From positions 1 to 64,000 of the forward strand of contig NZ_LRPE01000005.1 of NCBI RefSeq assembly GCF_001605885.1: a DNA stretch of 64,000 nucleotides, given 5' to 3'. Under the pieces are notes generated by a model that ran no database searches, was not told the DNA's origin, and saw only the letters and a list, made by a program, of their open reading frames with translations. The position numbers and the translations under genes are program-made. Below, piece by piece: positions 36,142-45,843 of the stretch; the first letter of the stretch is position 1; every line of letters begins with the position of its first letter. The stretch comes from Acinetobacter lactucae (GTDB taxonomy: Bacteria > Pseudomonadota > Gammaproteobacteria > Pseudomonadales > Moraxellaceae).

Positions 36142-36292
36142 AAGTTTAACCATATCGATTTGAAATTTACATTGATAATCTGAAATCATTTTTTAAAATT
36201 TTGAGTTATTGACTATTTAGAATTTAAGTTCTATTTTGGAACTTGTTGTTTTCATTCTAGCCAGATGTATAAAAATAAATGGAGCCAGAAAA

Positions 36293-38566
36293 ATGATCGA
36301 TGCAGTTCAGCAAAATAAAACAGATGTGACCGCATGTATTTTGTGTTCTAGAAACTGCGGTTTAAGTGTTGAAGTTAAAGATAATCAGTTTGTCAAAATT
36401 AAAGGCAATCCTGAGCATCCATTTTCTCAAGGGTACATTTGCCAAAAAGCTGCCAGATTACAACACTACCAGAAACATGCAGACCGTTTGACCGCACCTT
36501 TAAAACGCCAGCCAGATGGTTCATTTCAAGAAGTGAGCTGGGATGTCGCCATTCAAGAAATTGCTGATCGATTAGTACAGATTAGAGATAATTTTGGTGG
36601 GACAGCTTTTGCATCTGTTGGGGGCGGTGGTCAAGGCAATCATCTAGGTGCAGCTTATGGTCGACAACTCTTACTGGCTATGAAAAGTTATTATGCTTAT
36701 AACTCGCTTGCACAAGAAAAAACGGGTGATTTCTGGCTCAATGGGCGTTTGTTCGGGAGCCAGGCTTGCCATACCACAGAAGATGTTGAATATGCCGATT
36801 ATGTTCTTTTTATTGGGACAAATCCTTTTCAGGCCCATGGTATTCCCAACGCACGAGACACGTTAAAACATATTAAGAAAGATCCGAACCGCACCATGGT
36901 GGTGTTTGATCCACGTGTTACTGAAACAGCAAAACAAGCAGATATTCATGTGCAATTAAAACCGGGGACAGATGCTTTTTTAATGTCGGCGATGATTGCA
37001 ATCATTATTAAAGAAAAGCTTTATGATGCAGCGTTTATTGAGCAGCACACACAAGGGTTTCAAGAGGTAAAAGCTGCCTTTAGCAGTGTCCCGATTGAAG
37101 ACTATATTGCTAAAGCTGATGTTCCAATCGATTTGATTTACCAAGTGATTCGAGACTTTGCAAAGGCAAAAAGAGGCTGTGTGCGGATTGATTTAGGTAT
37201 TCAACATACTTTAAATACGACATTAAATGGCTATTTAGAAAAACTACTGTACTTAGTGACTGGAAACTTTGGAAAGCAAGGTACCAATAATTTGCATACC
37301 ATGTTTATTCCAATCTTAAGCGATACAGATGAAAGAAAGCCGAAGTATAGACGTAGTGTTTACCATAAAATGTTCCCAATTTCTGGGTTCTTTCCCCCTA
37401 ATATTTTACCCGATGAAATCTTAAAAGCAGGGGAAAAACGAATTCGTGCTGTGTTTGTAGATAGTTGTAATCCGCTATTAACTTACCCTGATACATCTGC
37501 CTACGAAAAAGCCTTTAAAGCATTAGATTTGTTGGTTGTGGTCGATGTTGCCATGACAGAAACAGCAAGACTAGCGGATTACATTTTGCCTGCTCATACT
37601 CAATTTGAGAAATGGGAATTTACTGGCTTTAATCTTGAGTTTCCTAAGAATGGCTTTCACCTGCGACATCCCGTATTGACTGCTCAAGCAAACACATTAC
37701 CAGAAGCCGAAATATATACACGATTACTTGAAGCCATGCAGGTGATTCCAAAACGCTTTCCAATTTTAGAAAAAATAGCTTCAGTTGACTCTAAGAAAAC
37801 AGCCTATTTACCGTACTTGTCGGCATTAGGGCTTACTTTTGCGCGAAATAAAAAATATATCCCTTTTGCTGCCTCTATCATTTATCGAACTCTTGGTAAA
37901 CGAATTGGCAATTCTGCAGATTCAGTTGCTTTTTTATTGCCGTTATCGATTCAATATGCTTTCTTGCATACTAAGGCTGTACGTCGTGCAGGTTACAAAG
38001 GTAATCCTTTAACCTTAGGCGTTCGTTTATTTGAACAAATTTTAAAGCAACGTTCAGGTGTGGTGTTATCGCAACATGAATATGACGAAGTCTGGAAATT
38101 GGTGGCTTATAAAGATAAGAAAGTACGTCTTGCTATTCCAGAGATGTTAAACGAGCTAGCAAATTTAAAAAATCATCAGGTTAATGCTGAAGAGTTTCCA
38201 TTCATACTTTTATCAGGTGAGCGACGTAGTTATAACGCCAATCAAATTTACCGTGATCCTGCTTGGCGAAAAGTAGATGCTGAAGGGGCTTTACGAATTC
38301 ATCCTGAAGATGCAAGACAGCTAAATGTAGATGCAGGAGGTCAGCTCAAATGTATCTCACAACATGGAGAAATTCAGGTTACTGTAGATTTTGATGAGGG
38401 AATGCGAAAAGGTGTGGTGTCACTTCCACATGGCTATGGCATGCGTTTCCAAGGGGGAGAGCCAATTGGACCACAATTAAATCTGCTAATTTCTGGTGAG
38501 CATTGTGATCCTTTATCTAAAACGCCGTACCATAAATATGTACCCATACGTTTAGAAAAGTGCTAG
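36293..38566 (+). CDS. Molybdopterin oxidoreductase of unknown substrate
   Basis: The 757-residue protein starts at ATG 36293, preceded by GGAG; the longer frame uses a TTG. It has a 4Fe-4S motif CILCSRNCGLSV ... GYICQKAARL, and then the molybdopterin domains (ASVGGGGQGNHLGAAYGRQL, NSLAQEKTGDFWLNGRLFGS, VLFIGTNPFQAHG). A C-terminal MGD-binding domain (FILLSGERRSYNANQIYRD, SLPHGYG) completes it. No twin-arginine signal, so it is cytoplasmic. It belongs to the BisC/FdhF-like superfamily, but I cannot assign a substrate. It lies between mobA and moaA with 150-base and 237-base gaps. No partner subunit is next to it. Confidence 0.8.
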   Translation: MIDAVQQNKTDVTACILCSRNCGLSVEVKDNQFVKIKGNPEHPFSQGYICQKAARLQHYQKHADRLTAPLKRQPDGSFQEVSWDVAIQEIADRLVQIRDNFGGTAFASVGGGGQGNHLGAAYGRQLLLAMKSYYAYNSLAQEKTGDFWLNGRLFGSQACHTTEDVEYADYVLFIGTNPFQAHGIPNARDTLKHIKKDPNRTMVVFDPRVTETAKQADIHVQLKPGTDAFLMSAMIAIIIKEKLYDAAFIEQHTQGFQEVKAAFSSVPIEDYIAKADVPIDLIYQVIRDFAKAKRGCVRIDLGIQHTLNTTLNGYLEKLLYLVTGNFGKQGTNNLHTMFIPILSDTDERKPKYRRSVYHKMFPISGFFPPNILPDEILKAGEKRIRAVFVDSCNPLLTYPDTSAYEKAFKALDLLVVVDVAMTETARLADYILPAHTQFEKWEFTGFNLEFPKNGFHLRHPVLTAQANTLPEAEIYTRLLEAMQVIPKRFPILEKIASVDSKKTAYLPYLSALGLTFARNKKYIPFAASIIYRTLGKRIGNSADSVAFLLPLSIQYAFLHTKAVRRAGYKGNPLTLGVRLFEQILKQRSGVVLSQHEYDEVWKLVAYKDKKVRLAIPEMLNELANLKNHQVNAEEFPFILLSGERRSYNANQIYRDPAWRKVDAEGALRIHPEDARQLNVDAGGQLKCISQHGEIQVTVDFDEGMRKGVVSLPHGYGMRFQGGEPIGPQLNLLISGEHCDPLSKTPYHKYVPIRLEKC

Positions 38567-38803
38567 AAATAGAGCAGACATATAACAGGTTGACGCCACA
38601 AAGGTTTTGTAAAGCTTTAAAAACTGAGCTAAAACGGTAAGGCGAATATTTTAATTAAAACCCAAAGAATTATGGATGATAAATAGAATTGGAACAAATT
38701 TTGCTATAAAGATTAAAGCACTACTAAGGCGCAATTTTTTAAGTTTAATTGCTCATAATCAGTGCTAGCAATATTTGAACTGTTCTCGACATGAGTGCAA
38801 AAG

Positions 38804-39835
38804 ATGAAACAATATCACTCTGAAAATACGCCATCTGTTCTACAAGACCAATATGGGCGTATCAAGCGAAAGTTACGAATTTCGGTAACCGATCGCTGTA
38901 ATTTTAAGTGTGTATATTGCATGCCTGAACATCCTGAATGGCTAAATAAACAAGATTTGCTTAGTTTTGAGGCGCTTTTTCAGTTTTGCAGTTTTATGGT
39001 GCAACATGGTGTTGAAAGCATCCGTATTACGGGTGGAGAGCCATTAATGCGTCAAGGTATTGTCCATTTCGTCCGTGATTTACAAGCTTTAAAAGTATTA
39101 GGCTTAAAACGTATTTCAATGACCACCAATGGACATTATCTGGCTAAATACGCTCAGCAATTAAAAGATGCTGGTTTAGATGACTTAAATATTAGTTTAG
39201 ATAGTCTTGATCCGATTCAATTTAAAGAACTCACCAAGAAAAAATTAGATTCAGTTCTTGAAGGTATTCAAGCTGCAAAAGATGCAGGTCTACCTTTTAA
39301 AATTAACTGCGTGTTAATGAAAAATAAAAATGACGATCAAATCTTACCCATGGTGAGATGGTCAATTGCTAACTATATTCCACTACGTTTTATTGAATTC
39401 ATGCCACTTGATGGTGATGCACTTTGGTCAAATAAAGATGTGGTGAGTGAAGCTGATATTTTACAGGCTTTACAACCGCATTATTCAGTACAAGTTATCG
39501 AGCAGCAGCATGAACCAGCGCGCCAATATCTGCTTAACAATAGCTATGCTCTAGGCATCATTTCAACCATTACTCATTCATTTTGCCACCAATGTGATCG
39601 CATACGACTAACAGCACAAGGTGAGTTGTATAACTGTCTATTTGCGCAGCAGGGTTTAAATATTAAGCCACAGCTTCAAGCATTATTGCGCGCACAGAAC
39701 TCAAGCGATCATCTGCTACATAGTCAGCAGTTAAAAGAGAGAGTTATGCCGTATATCTGGAACAAAGCCAAAGGCTTTCATGCCTTACAACATCAACAAA
39801 CCCGTAAAATCAGTATGCATATGCTTGGGGGATAA
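38804..39835 (+). CDS. moaA: GTP 3',8-cyclase (molybdopterin precursor synthesis)
   Basis: The protein (about 343 residues) is a radical SAM enzyme: LRISVTDRCNFKCVYCMPEH holds the CxxxCxxC cluster, and THSFCHQCDRIRLTAQGELYNCLF holds the second 4Fe-4S motif. MoaA converts GTP to 3',8-cyclo-dihydro-GTP, the substrate of MoaC. The usual C-terminal double glycine appears as LGG at the end. A GTG at 38795 is an alternative start; neither has a strong ribosome binding site. Its stop directly abuts the start of moaD. Confidence 0.95.
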   Translation: MKQYHSENTPSVLQDQYGRIKRKLRISVTDRCNFKCVYCMPEHPEWLNKQDLLSFEALFQFCSFMVQHGVESIRITGGEPLMRQGIVHFVRDLQALKVLGLKRISMTTNGHYLAKYAQQLKDAGLDDLNISLDSLDPIQFKELTKKKLDSVLEGIQAAKDAGLPFKINCVLMKNKNDDQILPMVRWSIANYIPLRFIEFMPLDGDALWSNKDVVSEADILQALQPHYSVQVIEQQHEPARQYLLNNSYALGIISTITHSFCHQCDRIRLTAQGELYNCLFAQQGLNIKPQLQALLRAQNSSDHLLHSQQLKERVMPYIWNKAKGFHALQHQQTRKISMHMLGG

Positions 39836-40090
39836 ATGCAGCAATCTATCCAAATTAAAATCGAATCGTTCGGTGCAATTGAAAAATTGCTTCCCCAAAA
39901 TCTTTCGATTGTTTGTCCTACCAATATTTTAGTGAAAGATGTCTTAGATCAAATTGTTAGTTTACATCCAGAATGTACACAGGCCATGGAAAAATGTGCG
40001 TGTGCGATAGAGGATAACGTTATAACCAGACAATCTGCCTTAAGTCAGCCGTGTACTTTGGTCTTATTGTCACCAGTTGCAGGAGGCTAA
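39836..40090 (+). CDS. moaD: Molybdopterin synthase sulfur carrier subunit
   Basis: The 84-residue ubiquitin-like protein ends in VAGG, the C-terminal Gly-Gly that becomes a thiocarboxylate. It supplies sulfur to MoaE for dithiolene formation. It begins at the base after the moaA stop and ends 3 bases before moaE. Confidence 0.92.
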   Translation: MQQSIQIKIESFGAIEKLLPQNLSIVCPTNILVKDVLDQIVSLHPECTQAMEKCACAIEDNVITRQSALSQPCTLVLLSPVAGG

Positions 40091-40093
40091 GCC

Positions 40094-40579
40094 ATGCGAG
40101 ATTTTGCCCGTATACAAGAGCAGGCTTTAAGTCTAGATACCTTTGATCCAATTGAATCATTTCCTGAATGCGGTGGAATTGATATTTTTATGGGTACGGT
40201 TCGTAATCATCATGAAGGCAAGGCTGTTAAGGCGTTGAAATATACCTCCTATAAACCGCTTTCTGAAAAAATGATACGTGAAATTGAACTGGAAATTGAG
40301 AAAAAGTATCAGGTATCTTATGTGCGAGTGATTCATCGGATTGGATATTTAGATGTTGGTGAAACAGCAATTATTGCAATTGCTTATGCAGCCCATCGCC
40401 GTGAAGCTTTTCAAGCATGTGAAGAAGCAGTTGAGCGCGTAAAGCATGAAGTACCTGTATTTAAAGAAGAGTTCTTTACAGATGGCACGAGTCACTATGT
40501 AGAAGGCTGCTGTATTCGTAAGGATGCACCGCACGAACACAAACATCACCATCATACCGGCCATGAACACTCACACTGA
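40094..40579 (+). CDS. moaE: Molybdopterin synthase catalytic subunit with His-rich tail
   Basis: The 161-residue protein has MoaE motifs GGIDIFMGTVRNHHEGKAV, LKYTSYKPLSEKMI and RVIHRIGYLDVGETAI. The active-site lysines are in VKHEVPVFKEEFFTDG. It inserts two sulfurs from MoaD into cyclic pyranopterin phosphate. Unusual is the C-terminal extension after the core: APHEHKHHHHTGHEHSH, with ten histidines in 17 residues, which could bind metals such as Zn, Ni or Cu. It lies in the moaA-D-E-CB-moeA operon. Confidence 0.93.
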   Translation: MRDFARIQEQALSLDTFDPIESFPECGGIDIFMGTVRNHHEGKAVKALKYTSYKPLSEKMIREIELEIEKKYQVSYVRVIHRIGYLDVGETAIIAIAYAAHRREAFQACEEAVERVKHEVPVFKEEFFTDGTSHYVEGCCIRKDAPHEHKHHHHTGHEHSH

Positions 40580-40602
40580 AATAAGCACGACTAGGATAAA
40601 TA

Positions 40603-41526
40603 ATGAAAAACGTAGGAATGAAGCCGGAAAGTTATCGTGTTGCTGAAGCACAAGCCATTTTATATGCACCACCACACTGTATCGAATTATTAAGACAAGG
40701 AAATACTGAAAAAGGGGATGCATTAAAAACTGCACGTGTTGCAGGAATCTTGGCAGCAAAACGAACTGATGAGCTGATTCCTTTGTGTCATCCACTGCCG
40801 ATTTATCGTGCAGATGTTGAATATGAATTAGAACATGATTTTGTAAAGATTATTACCGTGGTTGAAACCATTGGTCCAACTGGCGTAGAAATGGAAGCCT
40901 TAACTGCTGCCAGTCTTGCAGGGTTAACCATTTATGATATGTTAAAACCGCATTGTGAACCAGAAGAGCTCTGGATGGATCAATGTAAATTGCTTAAGAA
41001 AAAAGGTGGGAAATCACACTTTAAGCGAGTTCTTCGTCAGCCTGTTTCGGCGGCTGTTATTGTGCTGTCCGATACTGTCGCTGCGGGTAGAAAGCCAGAT
41101 ACTGCCGGAAAATCTGTAGTTGAAACTTTAACCGAGGCAGGATTCGACCCAATTCATTACCAAATTTTGCCAGATGAAGCGGATACTTTAAAAAACTTAG
41201 TGCTTGAGCTGAGCAAATCATATGCTTGCATTATGACCGTTGGCGGTACTGGAATTGGTAAGCGTGATATTACGGTTGATACGCTAGAGCCACTTCTTGA
41301 ACGTAAGCTAGATGGGTTAATGGAAGCTGCACGATCTTTTGGACAAAAACGCACGCCATATGCTGCAATGTCGCGTGGAGTAGCTGGTTTTATTGATCGT
41401 TCTTTAGTGGTGACTTTACCGGGAAGCCGTGGTGGAGCAAGTGAATCAATGGCTGCTATCCTACCAGCATTAGTACATATTTTTGATGTTTGCCGTGATT
41501 TACCACATCCGGGAGGCTATGAATAA
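40603..41526 (+). CDS. moaCB: Bifunctional MoaC-MoaB/MogA fusion for molybdenum cofactor synthesis
   Basis: The 307-residue protein joins two enzymes. Residues 1-150 are MoaC (AARVAGILAAKRTDELIPLCHPLP, VETIGPTGVEMEALTAAS), which makes cyclic pyranopterin monophosphate. Residues 155-305 are a MoaB/MogA domain (AAVIVLSDTVAAGRKPDTAGKS, IMTVGGTGIGKRDITVDTLE, LPGSRGGASESMAAILP), which adenylates molybdopterin before Mo insertion by MoeA. Such fusions are known in proteobacteria. The stop overlaps the moeA start by one base. Confidence 0.92.
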   Translation: MKNVGMKPESYRVAEAQAILYAPPHCIELLRQGNTEKGDALKTARVAGILAAKRTDELIPLCHPLPIYRADVEYELEHDFVKIITVVETIGPTGVEMEALTAASLAGLTIYDMLKPHCEPEELWMDQCKLLKKKGGKSHFKRVLRQPVSAAVIVLSDTVAAGRKPDTAGKSVVETLTEAGFDPIHYQILPDEADTLKNLVLELSKSYACIMTVGGTGIGKRDITVDTLEPLLERKLDGLMEAARSFGQKRTPYAAMSRGVAGFIDRSLVVTLPGSRGGASESMAAILPALVHIFDVCRDLPHPGGYE

Positions 41527-42761
41527 TGTCAGGTTGTGGCACAGAACGTGGGTTGATTAGCATCGATGAAGCAATTGAGCTGATGAGTAATCATCCTAAA
41601 AAATTAGGTTCAATTCAGCAAGCGCTTCAAAATAGCCTAAGCAGGTATCTTGCTAAAGAAATTTATTCAGAAATTAATTTGCCAAGCTTTTCTCAAAGTG
41701 CTGTAGATGGTTATGCGTTGTGTAGCCATGCAGAAGATTTAAATAATCAAAAGTTTCAGGTTACTGGTGAAATTCGTGCTGGAAGCGAAAGTCATGACAT
41801 TTTGAGTGAAGGTCAGGCAATTCGTATATTTACGGGGGGTAAAATTCCTGAAGGCACAACACATGTTGCGAGGCAAGAAATAGTAGAGGTCATTTCAGCA
41901 CAAGAAATTTCGTTAACTGAACATATTCGCTCTCAAGCTGATATCCGTTTTACTGGCGAAGAAATCCAGAACGGACAGTTGCTTGCACAAGTTGGACAGT
42001 TTCTAAATATTGGAAGCTTGGCTGCTTTAAGTATGGCAGGTGTACAAACGGTTGAGATTTACCGTGTACCGAAAGTCGCTGTTTTAGTTACTGGTGATGA
42101 AGTTGCCGAAAAAGCAGAAGATCTTGCCGAAGGTAAAATTTTTGATGCAAATGGTCCATTATTAAAAGCTTGGTTTAAAGATTATGGCTTAGAGGTTGAA
42201 ATTATTCATGTAGCAGATGAGGCAGCACAGGTCACACAATATTTCGACCGATTAAAAGATAGTCATGATGTCATCATAACCACAGGCGGAGTGTCTGTAG
42301 GCGACTATGATTTTGTTCGACCATGCGCTTTTGAAGTTGGTTTTGAACAAATCTTTTGGAAAGTAAAACAAAAGCCGGGTAAGCCAATCTTTTTTGCTGA
42401 ATATTCTCAACCTGAAAAAGATCATCAGTGTTATTTATTAGGATTGCCGGGTAATCCTGCTGCGGTCTATGTCTGTATGCAGGTCTACGGTAAAGCATTG
42501 CTTGACACTTTGCAGGGAAACTCGGCAGGGCCAGAGTGGTTTAGTGCAATTTTGGATCATGATTTAAAAGAAGATGGACGTGAGCGCTTTCTACGAATGC
42601 ATGCTTATTTTGACAATGGACAACTCAAAGTTAAAAGTCTGGCAAAACAACAATCGCACATGCTCAGTAATTTAATGCAGGCCAATTGTCTGGTCCGAAT
42701 TCCGGCAAATGTAAAATTGGAAGCGGGTTATATATTGAAAGGTGTATTCATTTCAAATTAA
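41526..42761 (+). CDS. moeA: Molybdopterin molybdenumtransferase
   Basis: The 411-residue protein has the MoeA opening LPSFSQSAVDGYALCS, then IRIFTGGKIPEGTTHV, VLVTGDEVAE, ITTGGVSVGDYDFVRP and LLGLPGNPAAVYVCMQ. It inserts molybdate into adenylated molybdopterin made by the MogA domain of the preceding gene. It is the last gene of the cofactor operon, and the following 207 bases are AT-rich without an obvious strong terminator. Confidence 0.95.
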   Translation: MSGCGTERGLISIDEAIELMSNHPKKLGSIQQALQNSLSRYLAKEIYSEINLPSFSQSAVDGYALCSHAEDLNNQKFQVTGEIRAGSESHDILSEGQAIRIFTGGKIPEGTTHVARQEIVEVISAQEISLTEHIRSQADIRFTGEEIQNGQLLAQVGQFLNIGSLAALSMAGVQTVEIYRVPKVAVLVTGDEVAEKAEDLAEGKIFDANGPLLKAWFKDYGLEVEIIHVADEAAQVTQYFDRLKDSHDVIITTGGVSVGDYDFVRPCAFEVGFEQIFWKVKQKPGKPIFFAEYSQPEKDHQCYLLGLPGNPAAVYVCMQVYGKALLDTLQGNSAGPEWFSAILDHDLKEDGRERFLRMHAYFDNGQLKVKSLAKQQSHMLSNLMQANCLVRIPANVKLEAGYILKGVFISN

Positions 42762-42968
42762 TGATAAATATGGCTCACTATACAATTGGGTGAGTTATAT
42801 TTGTTAAGCAAATTTATATAATAACTTTCTATTTTTTTATAATGATAATTCTTTTATAAAATTCATAAGAAGTTATTTTTATAATGAATCTTGCATAAAT
42901 CGTGCTAAGTGGTTTAGGGTATAAATAATAGGGCCATTAGGCTAGTAAATATCGAGGAACGCATAAAG

Positions 42969-43451
42969 ATGAAATGGGACGACATCGGTGATCAACCTTG
43001 TTCGGTTGCTCGTATGCTATCAGTAATTGGCGATCGATGGACGATGCTAATATTACGTAATGCTTTTATGGGAATACGCCGTTTTGACGATTTTCAAAAG
43101 TCATTAGGTGTAACTCGTCATGTCCTTTCGGATCGTCTAAAGCGTTTAGTTGAATATGAAATTTTAGTCAAAGCTCCTTATTTTGACCGTCAGGAACGTT
43201 TTGAATATAAATTGACTGATAAAGGTTTTGAGCTTTATCCAATTATCTTATCTATGGCAAATTGGGCAGATAAATGGATGGATCAGGGTTTGGGTAAACC
43301 TTTAGAATATCGTCATAAAAATTGTGGTCATAAGTTTGAACCAGTGATGGTGTGTTCGGTTTGCCGTGAACCTTTACATGCAAAACAAGTTCAGGTTTCA
43401 GCTGGGCCGGGTTATTTTGCATATATGCAGCAAAAACAGAAACAAGCCTAA
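42969..43451 (+). CDS. HxlR-family transcriptional regulator
   Basis: The 160-residue protein has a winged-helix HxlR domain: QPCSVARMLSVIGDRWTMLI with the near N-terminal cysteine typical of redox or ligand-sensing HxlR members, RFDDFQKSLGVTRHVLSDRL and YFDRQERFEYKLTDKGFELYP. The C-terminal part (NCGHKFEPVMVCSVCREPL) has Cys/His pairs spaced like a small zinc site. No target gene is obvious: it follows the moe operon and faces a MocR regulator transcribed the other way. Confidence 0.88.
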   Translation: MKWDDIGDQPCSVARMLSVIGDRWTMLILRNAFMGIRRFDDFQKSLGVTRHVLSDRLKRLVEYEILVKAPYFDRQERFEYKLTDKGFELYPIILSMANWADKWMDQGLGKPLEYRHKNCGHKFEPVMVCSVCREPLHAKQVQVSAGPGYFAYMQQKQKQA

Positions 43452-43462
43452 TTTATTACTAA

Positions 43463-44935
43463 TTATGAAGACTCTTGTTGAATCGCATCAGCTAGAGTCT
43501 TATAGATGTGGTCATGATTTGACTGCGTTACATTAAAACGTATGAATTGACCAGCATTAGGAGCTTGGCTAAACGCATTTCCTGGTGCAAGAATAACTTG
43601 ATGGTTAATACAATATTTTGCAATTTTTGAAGCTTCAACTCCCTCTGGCAAATGACACCAAACAAAAATTCCAGCTTGAGGCTTAATCCATGGCTTGATA
43701 CCTAATGGTTCAAGTTTAGTAATCGTATCGTGCATCGCTTTTGTTAAACGAACCTTTAGTAATTCTATATGTTTACGGTAAGATCCATCTGTTAAAGCAC
43801 TTAATAAAACTTCAGCCGATACTCCATTGTGAGAAAAGCTAGTGGCAATTTTTAGGTCAGTGAGCTGATCAATCCATTCTGGTTTTGCAATAATATAACC
43901 ACAGCGAATAGATGCTGATAACGTTTTAGAAAAACTTCCAATAAAGATTACACGTGAAAGATTATCCAAAGCAGCAAGCCGAGGAGCAGGGCTATATTCA
44001 AAATCTGAAAAAATATCATCTTCAACAACAATCAAATTGGATTGCTCAATAAGCTTTAATAATTGATGCGCCGTAGAAAGAGAAAGTATTGCTCCAGTTG
44101 GATTGTGAATTCCTGAGTTGGTTATATAAAGACGCGGATTATAAGTTTCAATTGCTTCTTTAAATGCCTCTAAGTCAGGGCCTGTGGGTGTGTAGGGAAT
44201 GCCAATTACCTTGACTTGATGAACTTTAAGTAAAGCATGAAAATTGAAATAACAAGGATCATCAATCAAAACCACATCATCAGGTTTTAATAAAAATCGG
44301 CAAACCAGATCAATCGCTTGAGTCCCTGAGTCTGTTAAAAGCACCTGATTAAGGTTTGCGTTTATCCCTTTTGCTTGAGCGCGTCTTGCCAGTAAGTCAC
44401 GTAGAGCGGGTAATCCTAACGGTGTTGAATAACTCATCAAGCAATCATCTGGGCTTCTTGCAGCTGATCTTAATGCTTTACGAATACTGTCTAATGGCAT
44501 CCAGTCATCGGGTAACCAACCGCAGCCAGGCTTAAAAACATCTGCTTTTGCTTCCAAAGATTGACGTGAAATCCATAATGGATCGACTGAGCGATCTAAT
44601 TGTGGGCCTAATTCACTTAAAGTTAAAGGTGCGAGCGGACCAACAATATAAAAACCAGATCCAGTTCTTGATTCGATTTTGCCTAAAGCAATTAATCGTT
44701 CATATGCTTCTACAACCGTTGATACAGAAAAGCCGAGGTCATTTGCTAACTTACGAACAGAAGGTAAGCGTGCTCCAGGCATTAAAGACCGATTTTTTAT
44801 TTGTTGCTCAATCTCTGAAATAACAATTTCAATTTTTGTTTTGCTCTGATTCACTGACTTAAAATCCCAACTGTACTGGTTATTAGTACATAACAGTTCT
44901 TTTAAATTGTACTGCTTTGTATCTGGTTTAATCAC
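43463..44935 (-). CDS. MocR/PdxR-type GntR regulator with aminotransferase domain
   Basis: The 490-residue protein has an N-terminal GntR winged helix (IEQQIKNRSLMPGARLPSVR, LGFSVSTVVEAYERL) and a C-terminal fold-type I aminotransferase domain (VLLTDSGTQAIDLV, NSGIHNPTGAILS). The PLP lysine lies in FIGSFSKTLSASIRCGYI. MocR proteins use PLP as a sensor. It is divergent from the DMT transporter with only 42 bases between the two starts, so it very likely regulates that gene. The ligand is unknown. Confidence 0.9.
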   Translation of the reverse strand: MIKPDTKQYNLKELLCTNNQYSWDFKSVNQSKTKIEIVISEIEQQIKNRSLMPGARLPSVRKLANDLGFSVSTVVEAYERLIALGKIESRTGSGFYIVGPLAPLTLSELGPQLDRSVDPLWISRQSLEAKADVFKPGCGWLPDDWMPLDSIRKALRSAARSPDDCLMSYSTPLGLPALRDLLARRAQAKGINANLNQVLLTDSGTQAIDLVCRFLLKPDDVVLIDDPCYFNFHALLKVHQVKVIGIPYTPTGPDLEAFKEAIETYNPRLYITNSGIHNPTGAILSLSTAHQLLKLIEQSNLIVVEDDIFSDFEYSPAPRLAALDNLSRVIFIGSFSKTLSASIRCGYIIAKPEWIDQLTDLKIATSFSHNGVSAEVLLSALTDGSYRKHIELLKVRLTKAMHDTITKLEPLGIKPWIKPQAGIFVWCHLPEGVEASKIAKYCINHQVILAPGNAFSQAPNAGQFIRFNVTQSNHDHIYKTLADAIQQESS

Positions 44936-44977
44936 CTTAGCACAGCTTAAATTCTTCGTATAGTGACGGAGAAAATT

Positions 44978-45841
44978 ATGAATAGGTTTATGAATGGCTG
45001 GGTGAATGGTTTTATTGGCGTAGCTATTTTTGCGGGTTCATTGCCAGCAACACGTGTCGCTGTAATGGGTTTCGATCCTGGTTTTTTAACCGCAGCACGT
45101 GCGGCAATTGCCGGGATTTTAGGTCTTATTCTGATATTAGTTTTAAAACAAGAGAAACCAGCTAAGCAAGATTGGTGGCCTCTTGTCATTGTTGCTTTAG
45201 GTGTGGTGATAGGTTTTCCACTATTTACAGCACTTGCCCTGCAGTACATGAATGCAGCTCATTCTATCGTTTTTGTTAGCCTTTTACCCCTTGCAACAGC
45301 AATATTCGCTGTATTGAGAGGAGGCGAAAAACCAAATCAATTTTTCTGGATATTTGCAGTCTTGGGGAGTGCGGTTGTCTTCGCTTATATGTTTTTCATT
45401 TCTGGTGATACATCACTTGGGATGGGTGACTTTTATATGTTAATGGCAATTATTTTTTGTGGCTTTGGCTATGCTGAGGGTGGCGTACTTTCGCGCAAAA
45501 TAGGTGGGTGGCAGGTCATTTGTTGGGCGCTTATTTTGTCACTACCTTTTATGCTGTTTCTGACTGTTTTTTATATGCCAGCTTCATTTCAGAGCGTGTC
45601 TACGTCAGCTTTAGTTGGCCTTATTTATGTGTCTTTATTTAGTATGCTGATTGGCTTTTTCTTTTGGTACAAAGGGCTTGCTCAAGGAGGAATTGCTGCA
45701 ATTAGCCAACTACAACTCTTACAGCCTTTAATGGGGTTAGGTATTGCTGCGGTCTTGTTAAACGAACAAGTAAGTTGGTCAATGTTGGTGGTTACAGCAG
45801 CAACTATTTTATGCGTTGCTGCCGCCAAAAAGTTTACTTAA
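44978..45841 (+). CDS. DMT-superfamily EamA transporter
   Basis: The 287-residue protein has about ten hydrophobic helices in two EamA repeats (residues 6-135 and 145-285), with GSLPATRVAVMGFDPGFLTAARAAIAG near the N-terminus. The ATG at 44978 follows GGAG; a GTG 15 bases upstream is less likely. It is divergent from the MocR regulator. This pairing often marks export of amino acids or related compounds. It converges on tusE with a 2-base gap and no visible terminator. Confidence 0.85.
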   Translation: MNRFMNGWVNGFIGVAIFAGSLPATRVAVMGFDPGFLTAARAAIAGILGLILILVLKQEKPAKQDWWPLVIVALGVVIGFPLFTALALQYMNAAHSIVFVSLLPLATAIFAVLRGGEKPNQFFWIFAVLGSAVVFAYMFFISGDTSLGMGDFYMLMAIIFCGFGYAEGGVLSRKIGGWQVICWALILSLPFMLFLTVFYMPASFQSVSTSALVGLIYVSLFSMLIGFFFWYKGLAQGGIAAISQLQLLQPLMGLGIAAVLLNEQVSWSMLVVTAATILCVAAAKKFT

Positions 45842-45843
45842 TT

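Noticed and set aside
38567..38803. Possible Moco riboswitch upstream of moaA
   Set aside because: I could not find the conserved core pattern or paired stems expected of that element.
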